From Parabacteroides distasonis ATCC 8503 (lineage in GTDB: Bacteria; Bacteroidota; Bacteroidia; Bacteroidales; Tannerellaceae): 64,000 nucleotides of DNA. The DNA is taken from assembly GCF_000012845.1 (NCBI RefSeq), contig NC_009615.1:3784501-3848500 (forward strand), given 5' to 3'. The notes under the pieces were generated by a model that was not told the DNA's origin, made no database searches, and saw nothing but the letters and a program-made list of their open reading frames with translations. Made by a program: the position numbers and the translations under genes. Below are positions 27,351-36,656 of this stretch, piece after piece; the stretch's first letter is position 1; each line of letters starts with the position of its first letter.

Positions 27351-28733
27351 TTAGTCTTTTGGAATCAGTAATAAGTTATCCTTATAGGACAACGGGGGAT
27401 TATATTGGATTTCCCGGTTGCCCCTCGGGGTAGCGGATCGTAAGAGCGGTGACTGGCCGGTTATCTCGTAAATAGCTTGTCCTAATAAAGGATCCTTCAA
27501 ATCTCCGAATTCAGCTAGATCACTCTTGAATTCATCGATAGCTACATCGGGATGAAATCCGTCTTCATAATCAGCTTCCCGATCCTTATTATAAATATGG
27601 AAAGTGACGGGAGAAAGTATCCAGCCATATTTTTTAGATTCATTGTAGATCGTCATACCGACGGTCTTGCCAAAAGTCTGCTTACCGATAACCCGAACGT
27701 CTAGATAAGATCGTAGCGAGTTAATGATAAGTTCGGAGGCAGAAGCCGTAGTTGAACCTGTCAAAACAAATAGCCGTTGTAGGTTTAAGTTTCCCGCCAT
27801 GACCTCGGTCGTTTTGAGCAAAGGTAAGGTCTCATTTTTATTGGAGTTTTTATCGTTATACTCCATGATACATAAAGGTTCTCCTAAAACGTTTTCACGG
27901 ACTAATAGCGAAGCCAGTAATTGGGCGCAATTGACAAGCCCACCCCCATTATAGCGTAAATCAAGTACGAACTCATTGACGTTGCGACTTTTGAATTTTT
28001 CGAAGAGTTGTTGCAAATAAAGATTATAACTAGTGTCGCTATAATCGTATTCATCCGGTCCGGAGGCGAAATGGTTGTACATCAAATAGCCGATTCGCTT
28101 ATTGCCATATGTGTATACGGAATCTTTTAGGAATGGGCTGTCTTCTACCGTTCGGGATGCGTTCAAGGTAACTCTTCGGGTGGAGACGAATCCCTTGGTG
28201 TTTCCTGTTTCTTTTCCTAGTTGGAGGGATACGCTGCCTCCGCTTCTCAACACATCATAGTCTTGGATAGAACCCAAGGAGCCGTTTACGCCAAGTATCC
28301 AGTCTCCCCGTTTCAATCCGGCTTCTTCGGCGGGTGAATCCTTTAATACATAAAGGACAATGGCTATTTTATAGGTACTGCCTCCGTCTTTAAGGTTGGA
28401 AGTCGCGAAATCGAATCCGTATGAGTTGTTCGCGTCGTAAATGCTCTTTGTTACGGTCGCTTTCTCTAATTGGGAGAAGTAATGATGGCCATCAGAAAGC
28501 TCTTTCCCGTCTTTATCGGATAACAGGCCCTTGAAGAAGCTCTCCGGATCAAGACTAAAGTCCAAGGAACTTTTATCCGGTAACTCGGAATACCAAAGAT
28601 AATTCTCTCGCATCGTTTGCTCGATCCATTGATTTACTTCATTGTCGGTTGCCGGAATATCGATATCATCTTTCTCGCAAGCGGAGAATGCTAAAAGGCC
28701 AAGGATAACGATCGTATAATACTTATAATTCAT
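27351..28733 (-). CDS. S41-family C-terminal processing peptidase, lipoprotein
   Basis: The 460-residue product has a lipobox (LLAFSAC) near residue 19, an N-terminal helical domain, a PDZ-like domain (DSPAEEAGLKRGDWILGVNG) and the tail-specific protease domain. The catalytic Ser/Lys region is visible in GSTTASASELIINSL and GKQTFGKTVGM. VLDLRYNGGG is the usual S41 core strand. It is likely an outer-membrane-anchored periplasmic protease; substrates are unknown. It is the first gene of a pair with nagA. Confidence 0.88.
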   Translation of the reverse strand: MNYKYYTIVILGLLAFSACEKDDIDIPATDNEVNQWIEQTMRENYLWYSELPDKSSLDFSLDPESFFKGLLSDKDGKELSDGHHYFSQLEKATVTKSIYDANNSYGFDFATSNLKDGGSTYKIAIVLYVLKDSPAEEAGLKRGDWILGVNGSLGSIQDYDVLRSGGSVSLQLGKETGNTKGFVSTRRVTLNASRTVEDSPFLKDSVYTYGNKRIGYLMYNHFASGPDEYDYSDTSYNLYLQQLFEKFKSRNVNEFVLDLRYNGGGLVNCAQLLASLLVRENVLGEPLCIMEYNDKNSNKNETLPLLKTTEVMAGNLNLQRLFVLTGSTTASASELIINSLRSYLDVRVIGKQTFGKTVGMTIYNESKKYGWILSPVTFHIYNKDREADYEDGFHPDVAIDEFKSDLAEFGDLKDPLLGQAIYEITGQSPLLRSATPRGNREIQYNPPLSYKDNLLLIPKD

Positions 28734-28750
28734 AGTGGATATATATTAAA

Positions 28751-28785
28751 AACAGCCCTTCTCTCAATAACGGAAAAGGGCTGTT
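28751..28785 (-). terminator. Terminator for the Na/Pi cotransporter gene
   Basis: Bases 28751-28760 pair perfectly with 28776-28785. Read on the minus strand the hairpin is followed by TTTTT, and it lies 25 bp after the stop codon of the cotransporter gene. Confidence 0.8.
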
Positions 28786-28809
28786 GATATTGTTAAGGAC
28801 AAATATACG

Positions 28810-30495
28810 CTATATTTTCTTCTCGATAACCGCTTGAACAACATTTAATACATAATCGCCCAGCTTTTCACTTTCACTAACCATGTCCATGTAATAAACG
28901 CCATCTTGATATTGGTACAGCTTATTGTTGATATCTTCGATATTCCGGCTCTTCAACTGGTTACGGTAGTTGTTGATCTCGTTCTCTATGTTATAAGAAG
29001 GATTGATATCATCATGTACGAGTTCCGGTTTATGCAAAATTAGGTTCATGCGATTTAACGCCCCGGATACCAGCTCGAACATATGATCCAAGTGCTTGTT
29101 TTGCTCCTCCGTGAATTCGGATTTGAACTCGTTTCTGCGTTTGATACTTCGGGCAAGGTTATTACAAGAATCCGCTATACTCTCGATTTCCGAGACGGCA
29201 CGTAGCATGATACGGATTTCTTCCTTACTTTCAGAACTCAAACGGCCTTCCGATACTTCAGTCAAGTAATTTGCGATCTCGATCTCCATGCGGTCGCTGA
29301 TATTCTCGTATTTCTCGATGCGGCTATAAGTCTTGAGGAAGGTCTCCTCATTCTTCTCGTAGAATAATTCTTTCACCATATTAAACATCCTAGCCGTACG
29401 CTCGGCGAATAATGAGATTTCTTTATGCGCTTGCAGGATAGAAAGCTCGGCGGTGGATAACATACCTCCCGTGATATAGCGAAGGCGGTATTCCTCGTCT
29501 TCCACCTTGGGCTTGATAAGCGTACATACGGTCTTTTCGATCAAGCTTACGAACCAGATCATAATGAAAGTATTACTGATATTGAATGCTGTGTGGAACG
29601 CTGCCAGTTTAAAGGATACCGCCACAGCCGGATCACTGACCTTCATTACATGGGTAACAAACCATGAGACGGCATTCGTGAAAGGGTAGAAGAGCACCAA
29701 AACCCACATGACACCGAAAACGTTGAAAACAAGGTGCGCTAACGCGGCTCGTCGTGCTTGTGTGTTTCCGGTTAATGCGGCTAAGTTGGCCGTAATCGTG
29801 GTTCCGATATTCTCGCCTAATACCAAAGCGACTCCCAAATGATAATCGATCCAGCCGTTGGCGCACATAATCAATGTAATAGCCATCGTGGCAGCGGAGG
29901 CTTGTACGATCATGGTTAAGATCGCTCCGATAAATAAGAACAAGATGATGGAGAAAAATCCCATATCCGTATAATTCTGCACGAAAGCCAGCATCTCCGG
30001 ATTCGCTCCGAGGTCCGGGGCGTTTGCCTTTAAGCTTTGAAGCCCCATGAACAGGAACGCGAAACCAAAGACAAATTCACCAATTGATTTACGAGAGCTT
30101 TTTCCTGAGAAGAAGAGTGGGAGAGCGAAAGCTAAAAGGGGAAGGGCGAATGCGGCGATATCGACCTTGAAACCGAGGGCGGAGATAAGCCATGCCGTTA
30201 CCGTGGTTCCGATGTTGGCACCCATAATGACTCCGATGGATTGGGTCAATGTCAAGAGTCCGGCATTCACGAAACTCACGACCATAACCGTCGTAGCCGA
30301 TGAGGATTGGATGAGAGCCGTTATTAACACGCCGGTGAGCACACCGGTCACTCTGTTTGTGGTCATCGCGGTTAGTATTCGACGTAAACTGTCACCCGCA
30401 AATTTTTGTAACCCTTCACTCATGATCTTCATTCCGTACAAGAACAGCGCCAAGGAGCCGATCAGCCGGAGAAAATCAAAAAAAGAATAGTCCAT
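28810..30495 (-). CDS. Na+/phosphate cotransporter with PhoU-like domain
   Basis: The 561-residue protein combines two copies of the Na/Pi cotransporter module (QSSSATTVMVVSFVNAGLL and GENIGTTITANLAALTG, the duplicated QSSS/GxNIGTT signatures) with a C-terminal cytoplasmic PhoU-like helical domain from about residue 340. It should import phosphate or sense it, like YjbB/NptA. It has its own terminator and is divergent from the nucleoside kinase gene across 83 bp. Confidence 0.9.
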   Translation of the reverse strand: MDYSFFDFLRLIGSLALFLYGMKIMSEGLQKFAGDSLRRILTAMTTNRVTGVLTGVLITALIQSSSATTVMVVSFVNAGLLTLTQSIGVIMGANIGTTVTAWLISALGFKVDIAAFALPLLAFALPLFFSGKSSRKSIGEFVFGFAFLFMGLQSLKANAPDLGANPEMLAFVQNYTDMGFFSIILFLFIGAILTMIVQASAATMAITLIMCANGWIDYHLGVALVLGENIGTTITANLAALTGNTQARRAALAHLVFNVFGVMWVLVLFYPFTNAVSWFVTHVMKVSDPAVAVSFKLAAFHTAFNISNTFIMIWFVSLIEKTVCTLIKPKVEDEEYRLRYITGGMLSTAELSILQAHKEISLFAERTARMFNMVKELFYEKNEETFLKTYSRIEKYENISDRMEIEIANYLTEVSEGRLSSESKEEIRIMLRAVSEIESIADSCNNLARSIKRRNEFKSEFTEEQNKHLDHMFELVSGALNRMNLILHKPELVHDDINPSYNIENEINNYRNQLKSRNIEDINNKLYQYQDGVYYMDMVSESEKLGDYVLNVVQAVIEKKI

Positions 30496-30578
30496 TTAAA
30501 TTACGTTTAAGTGGATTGTATATCCGATTAATATTCCTAACTTTAGGGGGCGAATTTACAAATAATAACTGAGATAGT

Positions 30579-32246
30579 ATGTCTGAGACAATAACAATTT
30601 ACTGCAAAAATAATAATACCTACAAGGATGTACCCATTGGTTCTTCGTTGTTGGACATTTATACGGCGCTTGGCGCTCCGCTTCGGTACAGGCCGATGAA
30701 CGCGCAAGTGAATAATAAGACGGAAAGCTTGAACTTCCGTTGCTGGCAACCGAAGGATATCGAATTTATCGACTATACTCAATTATCCGGATTGAGAACC
30801 TATGTCCGCTCGCTTTGCCATATATTTTCCAAGGCGGTGTATGATATTTGGCCGACGGCGACCTTAAATCTGGAACATCCGGTGTCGAAAGGTTACTATT
30901 GCGTGATCCATAACGGCAAGAACATCGATCTGGAGACGATCGAGAGGATCAAGAAACGTATGTGGGAGTTGATTGACGCGGATCTTCCTTTCCTCCATAA
31001 GAGTGTCCGTACGGTGGATGCCGCCGTATTGTTCAGGGAGCGGGGTATGAATGATAAGGCTCGCTTAATAGAGACGGCGGGATTGCCTTATACCTCTTAT
31101 TATGAGTTGGAAGGTTATATCAACTTCTTTTATGGCTGTTTAACCCCTTCGACCGGCTATATCCAATTGTTTGACTTGGAACCGTATATGGATGGCGTTT
31201 TGCTCCGTATTCCGAAGCAGACCGATCCGATGGAATTGCAGCCTGTCATCAAGCAGGATAAGATGTTCGAGGCTTATAAGGAACACCTTACATTGCAGCG
31301 GACTGTCGGCTTAGATAATGTGGGGGATTTGAATTTAGCGATAGAGAAAGGCCGCTCTCAGGATATAATCCTTGTCTCTGAGGCGATGCAGGAAAAACAG
31401 GTTGCTAAGATCGCCGAAAAGATCGCCGATGGATATAAAGAGGGCATCCGTATCGTCTTGATCTCTGGCCCTTCTTCTTCGGGAAAGACTACGTTTTGCA
31501 AGCGTTTGCAAGTGCAATTAACAACTAACCTGCTTCATCCGGTAGGAATTTCCTTGGATGATTATTTCTTGAACCGGGAAGATACACCGAAGGATGAGCA
31601 TGGCGAGTATGATTTTGAATCCTTGTATGCGCTGGATTTACCCTATTTTAATAAGGATTTGAAGAAGTTGTTATCCGGGGAAGAGATCGATTTGCCGACT
31701 TTTAATTTCGAGACCGGCCAACGGGTTTTCAAAGGGAAGAAGCTTAAGCTTCGTGAGAACTCGATCTTGGTGATAGAAGGTATCCATGCCTTGAATCCGG
31801 AGCTGACGGAGTTTATCGATGATAAATATAAATATCGGGTATATGTCTCGGTCTTGACCTCTATCTCTTTGGATAACCATAATTGGATACCGACGACGGA
31901 TAATCGTCTGCTGCGCCGTATCATCCGGGATTATCGCTTTAGGGGATATTCGGCGGAAGATACGATCAACCGTTGGCCGAGCGTTCGCCGGGGTGAGGAT
32001 AAATGGATCTTTCCGTATCAGGAGAATGCGGACGCTATGTTTAACAGCGCCATGTTGTATGAGCTGGCCGCCTTGCGCAAATTTGCGGAACCGATCCTCG
32101 CGCAAGTGCCGGAGAGTAGTAAGGCGAATGCGGAGGCGTATCGTTTGCTCCGTTTCCTCCGCTACTTTAATTACATCCCGACGGAGGAACTTCCCGGAAC
32201 TTCCTTGCTCCGTGAATTCTTGGGGGGAGGAAGCTTCAAGTACTAG
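30579..32246 (+). CDS. Nucleoside (uridine) kinase with N-terminal TGS-like domain
   Basis: The 555-residue protein has an N-terminal TGS/threonyl-tRNA-synthetase-like region (residues 1-220, with VNNKTESLNFRCWQPKDIEF) joined to a P-loop kinase of the uridine kinase type. The P loop GPSSSGKTTFCKRL is at about residues 297-310, SLDDYFLN is the nucleoside-binding segment, and VIEGIHALNP the Walker B part. Such fusions are annotated as uridine kinase or nucleoside kinase in Bacteroidetes. It probably phosphorylates uridine or cytidine for salvage. It ends just before a structured repeat region that can act as its terminator. Confidence 0.85.
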   Translation: MSETITIYCKNNNTYKDVPIGSSLLDIYTALGAPLRYRPMNAQVNNKTESLNFRCWQPKDIEFIDYTQLSGLRTYVRSLCHIFSKAVYDIWPTATLNLEHPVSKGYYCVIHNGKNIDLETIERIKKRMWELIDADLPFLHKSVRTVDAAVLFRERGMNDKARLIETAGLPYTSYYELEGYINFFYGCLTPSTGYIQLFDLEPYMDGVLLRIPKQTDPMELQPVIKQDKMFEAYKEHLTLQRTVGLDNVGDLNLAIEKGRSQDIILVSEAMQEKQVAKIAEKIADGYKEGIRIVLISGPSSSGKTTFCKRLQVQLTTNLLHPVGISLDDYFLNREDTPKDEHGEYDFESLYALDLPYFNKDLKKLLSGEEIDLPTFNFETGQRVFKGKKLKLRENSILVIEGIHALNPELTEFIDDKYKYRVYVSVLTSISLDNHNWIPTTDNRLLRRIIRDYRFRGYSAEDTINRWPSVRRGEDKWIFPYQENADAMFNSAMLYELAALRKFAEPILAQVPESSKANAEAYRLLRFLRYFNYIPTEELPGTSLLREFLGGGSFKY

Positions 32247-32272
32247 GTAGAATCATACTCTATAAAGCCTTT

Positions 32273-32340
32273 AAAAAAAGACGTACGTGTTTTTCCGAAA
32301 ACATGTACGTCTTTTTTTGAAAACATGTACGTGTTTTTTT
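32273..32340. repeat. Hairpin plus 22-bp tandem repeat after the nucleoside kinase
   Basis: Bases 32273-32286 pair perfectly with 32305-32318, giving a 14-bp stem ending in T7, a good terminator. The 22-bp unit at 32297-32318 is repeated directly at 32319-32340 with one base changed. The unit contains GAAAACATGTACGT. Confidence 0.8.
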
Positions 32341-32342
32341 CA

Positions 32343-32350
32343 TATCTTTG
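32343..32350 (+). promoter_or_regulatory. Candidate -7 box TATCTTTG for the AAA-ATPase gene
   Basis: An exact TAnnTTTG match 29 bp before the ATG. A TTTG at 32316-32319 lies 23 bp upstream, slightly longer than the usual 19-21 bp spacing and inside the repeat. Confidence 0.6.
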
Positions 32351-32379
32351 TCTATGAGTCACATTAAACACAAGACGAT

Positions 32380-33948
32380 ATGAACCAGACTATTTACCCC
32401 ATCGGCATACAGAACTTTGAGAAGATCCGCAAGGACGGCTATCTCTACATTGATAAGACCGCCTTGATCTATCAATTGGTGAAAACAGGAAGCTACTATT
32501 TCCTCAGCCGCCCGCGTCGATTCGGGAAGAGTCTGCTGCTATCCACGCTGGAGGCCTATTTCCAAGGGAAAAAGGAGCTGTTCGAGGGACTGGCCATGGA
32601 GAAGCTGGAGAAAGAGTGGACCAAGCATCCGATCTTGCATTTCGACTTGAATATCTCCCACTACGACGCCCCTGACAGCTTGTATAAGATATTAAATGAT
32701 ACCTTGTCCAGATATGAGGAGGAGTATGGGACACGGCCTACCGAGGAGACCCTGCCCCTCCGCTTCGCCGGAATCATCGACCGGGCCTACCGCAAAACCG
32801 GACAGCGGGCCGTGATCCTGATCGACGAGTACGACAAGCCCTTGCTACAGAACTTGCACGACGAAGAGATGCAAAACCGGTTCCGGAACATGCTCAAACC
32901 CTTCTACGGTGTGTTGAAGACTATGGACAGGGCTATACGCTTCGCCCTACTGACCGGCGTGACCAAGTTCGGGAAGGTAAGCGTCTTCAGCGACCTCAAC
33001 AATCTGGACGATATATCCATGCGGGAGCCTTACGCCGCCATTTGCGGCATCACGGAAACGGAGCTGCGTACGCATTTCGATGAGGACATCCATACGTTGG
33101 CCTCTGCCCTTGAGCGGACATACGAGGAGGCCCGATCCTTGCTACGGAAACGGTACGACGGCTATCATTTCGTGGCCGGGGGACCGGGCATTTATAACCC
33201 TTTCAGCCTGCTGAATACCTTCAAGTATATGCGGCTCAGCGATTATTGGTTCGAGACGGGCACGCCCACTTACTTGGTGGAGTTGCTGAAACGAACGAAT
33301 TACGACCTGTACGACATGGCCAACACCGAGACCGACGCCGACGTGTTGAACAGCATCGACTCCGCTTCGAACAATCCCATCCCCGTCATCTACCAAAGCG
33401 GATACCTCACGATCAAGGATTACGAGCCGGAATTCAAGATCTATCGCTTAGGTTTCCCCAACCAAGAGGTAGAGGAGGGTTTCATGAAATACTTACTGCC
33501 GTTCTATACGAACATTCAAGCCTCGAAGTCTCCTTTCGAGATAGGCCGCTTTGTGAGAGAGGTACGGGCAGGAGACTACGACGCCTTCTTCCACCGCCTA
33601 CAAAGCTTCTTCGCCGATACCTCTTACGAGGCGATTATTGGCCGGAACCCGGAACGGGACACGGAGCTGCATTACCGCAACGTGCTCTTCATCGTCTTCA
33701 AGCTGGTCGGACTGTACACGCAAGTGGAATACCACACCTCGAATGGACGCATCGACCTCGTCCTACAAACCGACCGCTACGTCTATATTATGGAGTTCAA
33801 GCTGAACGGAACCGCAGAGGAGGCTCTGCGGCAGATCGAGGAGAAAGGTTATGCCCTACCCTTCGCCGGAGACGACCGGGAGGTCTTAAAGATCGGCGCG
33901 AATTTCTCCTCCGAGACCCGGAATATCGAGAGGTGGCTGGTAGGGTGA
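32380..33948 (+). CDS. AAA-ATPase-like / PD-(D/E)XK nuclease-family protein
   Basis: The 522-residue product belongs to the multi-copy Bacteroidetes family with an AAA-ATPase-like N-terminal domain and a PD-(D/E)XK C-terminal domain. Visible are the P-loop variant FLSRPRRFGKSLLLS (about residues 43-57), Walker B VILIDEYDKPL, and the nuclease-like core GRIDLVLQTD...YIMEFKL (about residues 457-477). Function is unknown; the family is often accessory. Its codon use is richer in G and C than that of its neighbours, and repeat-rich intergenic DNA flanks it on both sides, so it may have arrived by transfer. Confidence 0.85.
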   Translation: MNQTIYPIGIQNFEKIRKDGYLYIDKTALIYQLVKTGSYYFLSRPRRFGKSLLLSTLEAYFQGKKELFEGLAMEKLEKEWTKHPILHFDLNISHYDAPDSLYKILNDTLSRYEEEYGTRPTEETLPLRFAGIIDRAYRKTGQRAVILIDEYDKPLLQNLHDEEMQNRFRNMLKPFYGVLKTMDRAIRFALLTGVTKFGKVSVFSDLNNLDDISMREPYAAICGITETELRTHFDEDIHTLASALERTYEEARSLLRKRYDGYHFVAGGPGIYNPFSLLNTFKYMRLSDYWFETGTPTYLVELLKRTNYDLYDMANTETDADVLNSIDSASNNPIPVIYQSGYLTIKDYEPEFKIYRLGFPNQEVEEGFMKYLLPFYTNIQASKSPFEIGRFVREVRAGDYDAFFHRLQSFFADTSYEAIIGRNPERDTELHYRNVLFIVFKLVGLYTQVEYHTSNGRIDLVLQTDRYVYIMEFKLNGTAEEALRQIEEKGYALPFAGDDREVLKIGANFSSETRNIERWLVG

Positions 33949-33969
33949 AAAAGTCCTATTTTTATCCAT

Positions 33970-34165
33970 ATATACTTACTTGGCCAACGCAGTATATATT
34001 CTATGCCCGGAGAAGATATACTTCATCGGCAAAGTAAGTATATCTTCTCTGGGAAAAGGCTTCTCAAGTGAATAACTGATCACTTCCCAAGCCGTTAACT
34101 GACGGCTACCCCTACTCGTTAGTTATTCACTTGACAAGCCGTTAGTTATTCACTTGTCAAGCCAT
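33970..34165. repeat. Nested inverted and 23-bp direct repeats between the AAA-ATPase gene and the regulator
   Basis: Three structures lie here. Bases 34011-34023 pair perfectly with 34036-34048; 33971-33985 can instead pair with 34028-34042, so the two stems compete. Bases 34058-34077 pair with 34121-34140 apart from one position. The word GTTAGTTATTCACTTG at 34118 recurs at 34141, a 23-bp period. The rest of the gap up to 34308 holds no gene that I can see. Confidence 0.75.
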
Positions 34166-34308
34166 AAACGGATGACTTGCTTCTAGTTTAACCGTCTGTT
34201 ATTCAATATGTTTTAATGGTAATAAAAATAGATCCAAAAAGTCGGGATTTCCAGCCAAGATATTCTCGTCTTTTTGTATTATTTTTACCCTCAACAAATA
34301 ACACGCAA

Positions 34309-36120
34309 ATGAAGAAAAACATTGTTTTCCTGTTAATTCTAATACCTATTATATGGATCTCTTGCGATGGGATGGGGCATCAAACCATAGACTTCCGGAA
34401 AGTAGAGAACCTTATGCCTCAACATCCGGATAGCGCGTTAATGCTCCTTGAACAAATAGAGAACAAAGAAAACCTATCCCGAAAAGATAAGGCACATTAT
34501 TCTTTGCTGCTGACGGAAGCGGAAGACAAGACGTACGTTACGCATACCACCGACTCCCTGATCTCGATCGCCGCAGATTATTACGAGAAAACAGACGACT
34601 TGGGAAGAAAAGCGAAAGCTTGGTATTATAAAGGAAGAATCAATCAAGACTTGGGGCACCCGCTAAAAGCGCAGGAATATTACCTCAAAGCTCTTCGGGA
34701 TGAGGAAAAGATAGAGGATCATGCCTTGCTTGGTAGGATCCATAATCATATAGGTATGCTCTATGCCTACCAGAAGGTTTATGAGAAGGCATTGCCTTTC
34801 CAGAAAAAAGCGGTGGAGAATTTTCATCTAATAAATGACAGTACAGGACAGGTGTTCGCATTGCGGGACTTAGGGCGTACCTTCTTGATGCTGGGCCTTC
34901 AAGACAGCTCCATTATTTGCAACCAAAAAGCGATCGCTTTAATGAGGAAGAGAATTATTCCTTCGGTTTATACGGAATTAGCAGGTCTCTATATAGACAG
35001 ACAACGCATGGAGGAAGCACATGGATTATTGCGGACATCTTTACAAAACGTAGCAAAACCACAAGCCAAATATCCCGTATATCTAGTGCTTGGGGAACTT
35101 TATAAGAAAAGCGGTCAAATCGACTCGGCTCGCTTTTACTTACAAGCCTGTATAAATTCTGCACCTTTACCCGAGACACGTGCCGGAGGACTTTTCCATT
35201 TGAAAGAAATAGCCTTGGAGAAAGGGCAATGGGAACAAGCGGCGTTATTATCTAAGCAATACGAATTATTAAAAGATTCTATAGAGCAAGGAAAGAATGC
35301 TGAATCCATCCGGAACGTACAAGCGTTCTATTCATATAACGAAATCGAACAGGATTTATGGGAGGCACGGCTTTACGCCTCTAAACAGAAGTCCTTTTAT
35401 TCTTTACTCATAACGGCTTGCCTGTTTTTATTAACAGTAGCCCTACTGCGTTTCATCCATTACAGGCGAGAACGAAAAAGCCTGTTACAACGGTTAAAAG
35501 CCAATGAGGAACAAATTCAAAGAAATGAGCAGACCCTGAAAAATATATCTGACGTAAAGGATAGCCTACAGAACGAAATCCAAATTTACAAAACGACAGA
35601 GCGACAACTTTCCAAGGAAAAAGATGAGCAACTAAAGCGGACAAACGAGGAGATTAGGCAAAAAATCATGCAATTAGAGAAATTGTCTCATACCAAAGAT
35701 GAATTAGAGAAAAATTTGCTCACCCTTCGGAGTGAGAACTCAAACTTAAAGAAACGGGAACAAGCAAGAGAAGAAGAGCGGAAAAAAATAGAGGAATCAG
35801 AGCGACTGCAAAACGAACGCCTATATGATAAATTCCGTTCCCCCGCTGGCTGGGAACCCACGGATACGGATTGGCATAAACTTTTCATCTCGGTGGACAA
35901 ACTTTACCCAAAGATGGTGACCACCTTGCAAAAATCCACCTCCTTAAACGAATCGGAGAGGAAAATCTGTTATCTAAGTAAAATAGGAGTAAAACCCGGG
36001 GCGATCGAAATCTTGCTGGGTAAGGGAAACGTATCCGTTTATCGAAAAAGATTGTATGAGAAGCTCAACAAGAAGGCAGGAACAGCGAAGGATTTTGATA
36101 AATATATATCTGATATATAA
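34309..36120 (+). CDS. Membrane-spanning TPR/coiled-coil regulator with C-terminal helix-turn-helix
   Basis: The 603-residue protein probably regulates the peptide cluster that follows. I chose the ATG at 34309 because it gives a lipoprotein-like leader (MKKNIVFLLI...IIWISC); the open frame begins at 34216. Tetratricopeptide repeats occupy about residues 45-345 (for example KAKAWYYKGRINQDLGHPLKA). One transmembrane helix lies at about 363-385 (LLITACLFLLTVALL), followed by a long coiled coil (390-510). The final 60 residues look like a LuxR-type HTH (ESERKICYLSKIGVKPGAIE, then GNVSVYRKRLYEKL). The layout suggests an outside sensor linked straight to DNA binding. DNA binding and its targets are inferred. 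Confidence 0.75.
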   Translation: MKKNIVFLLILIPIIWISCDGMGHQTIDFRKVENLMPQHPDSALMLLEQIENKENLSRKDKAHYSLLLTEAEDKTYVTHTTDSLISIAADYYEKTDDLGRKAKAWYYKGRINQDLGHPLKAQEYYLKALRDEEKIEDHALLGRIHNHIGMLYAYQKVYEKALPFQKKAVENFHLINDSTGQVFALRDLGRTFLMLGLQDSSIICNQKAIALMRKRIIPSVYTELAGLYIDRQRMEEAHGLLRTSLQNVAKPQAKYPVYLVLGELYKKSGQIDSARFYLQACINSAPLPETRAGGLFHLKEIALEKGQWEQAALLSKQYELLKDSIEQGKNAESIRNVQAFYSYNEIEQDLWEARLYASKQKSFYSLLITACLFLLTVALLRFIHYRRERKSLLQRLKANEEQIQRNEQTLKNISDVKDSLQNEIQIYKTTERQLSKEKDEQLKRTNEEIRQKIMQLEKLSHTKDELEKNLLTLRSENSNLKKREQAREEERKKIEESERLQNERLYDKFRSPAGWEPTDTDWHKLFISVDKLYPKMVTTLQKSTSLNESERKICYLSKIGVKPGAIEILLGKGNVSVYRKRLYEKLNKKAGTAKDFDKYISDI

Positions 36121-36150
36121 TTATTTATACAGGATTTAAAATCAAAAAAC

Positions 36151-36168
36151 GAACAAAAACGAACAAAA
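36151..36168. promoter_or_regulatory. Direct repeat GAACAAAA x2, 10-bp period: candidate activator site
   Basis: GAACAAAA occurs at 36151 and 36161, exactly one helical turn apart. The centre is about 50 bp upstream of the candidate -7 box, a normal distance for an activator. Its reverse complement core TTGTTC makes a second pair downstream. Confidence 0.5.
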
Positions 36169-36200
36169 GTGAGAACAGGACGAAAAAACATTTTTGCGCA

Positions 36201-36218
36201 TTGTTCATATTTGTTCAT
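36201..36218. promoter_or_regulatory. Direct repeat TTGTTCAT x2 overlapping the -7 box CATATTTG
   Basis: TTGTTCAT occurs at 36201 and 36211 with a 10-bp period, inverted relative to the upstream GAACAA pair. The near-consensus -7 box CATATTTG at 36206-36213 overlaps it. No -33 TTTG is seen, as would be expected for a regulated promoter. It is 70 bp before the first gene of the peptide operon. Confidence 0.5.
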
Positions 36219-36288
36219 TCGCTTATTGTTTTTTTACTGATATTCACAAACGATTAAAACACAACCAGTAATTAAACAATATTAGCGT

Positions 36289-36651
36289 ATGAAAACAAAT
36301 TTGTTGACCTTCTGTATCTTTTTAAGTTCTTTTTTCTCCATTTCATTGGCGTATGGGGATGACATTCCTACACAAGGAAGATGGGATGATGAGGATTATC
36401 GTTCCATCACGGCGTTGCCACCCACATTGTCCATAGATAACAATATACTGAGCATAGAGTTCAAGGATGCTCTGGATAACCTGACAATTCATATTACGGA
36501 TGAGAATAGTAATATAATATATGAGAATACATTTTCCGGTGCGATGGGCGATATAATCGACATTGCAGTGAACGGGATGCGAACAGGGACATATCAAGTT
36601 ATCCTGACCCATAAGTTAGGATGGCTAGTGGGTGAATTTGAAAATCAATAA
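36289..36651 (+). CDS. Small secreted DUF3244-family protein
   Basis: The 120-residue protein has a signal peptide (FLSSFFSISLAYG) and a small all-beta domain with LSIEFKDALDNLTIHITDEN and TGTYQVILTH, which I recognise as DUF3244. These proteins are common in Bacteroidales and resemble the C-terminal sorting-type beta domains. It is the first gene after the regulated promoter and 5 bp before the glycosyltransferase, so it belongs to the peptide operon. Its job is unknown; immunity or a surface role are only guesses. Confidence 0.7.
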   Translation: MKTNLLTFCIFLSSFFSISLAYGDDIPTQGRWDDEDYRSITALPPTLSIDNNILSIEFKDALDNLTIHITDENSNIIYENTFSGAMGDIIDIAVNGMRTGTYQVILTHKLGWLVGEFENQ

Positions 36652-36656
36652 ACCGT

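Noticed and set aside
33246..34037. 263-codon plus-strand frame overlapping the end of the AAA-ATPase gene
   Set aside because: Arg/His/Gly-rich translation typical of a shifted GC-rich frame; the overlapping frame has the PD-(D/E)XK motif.
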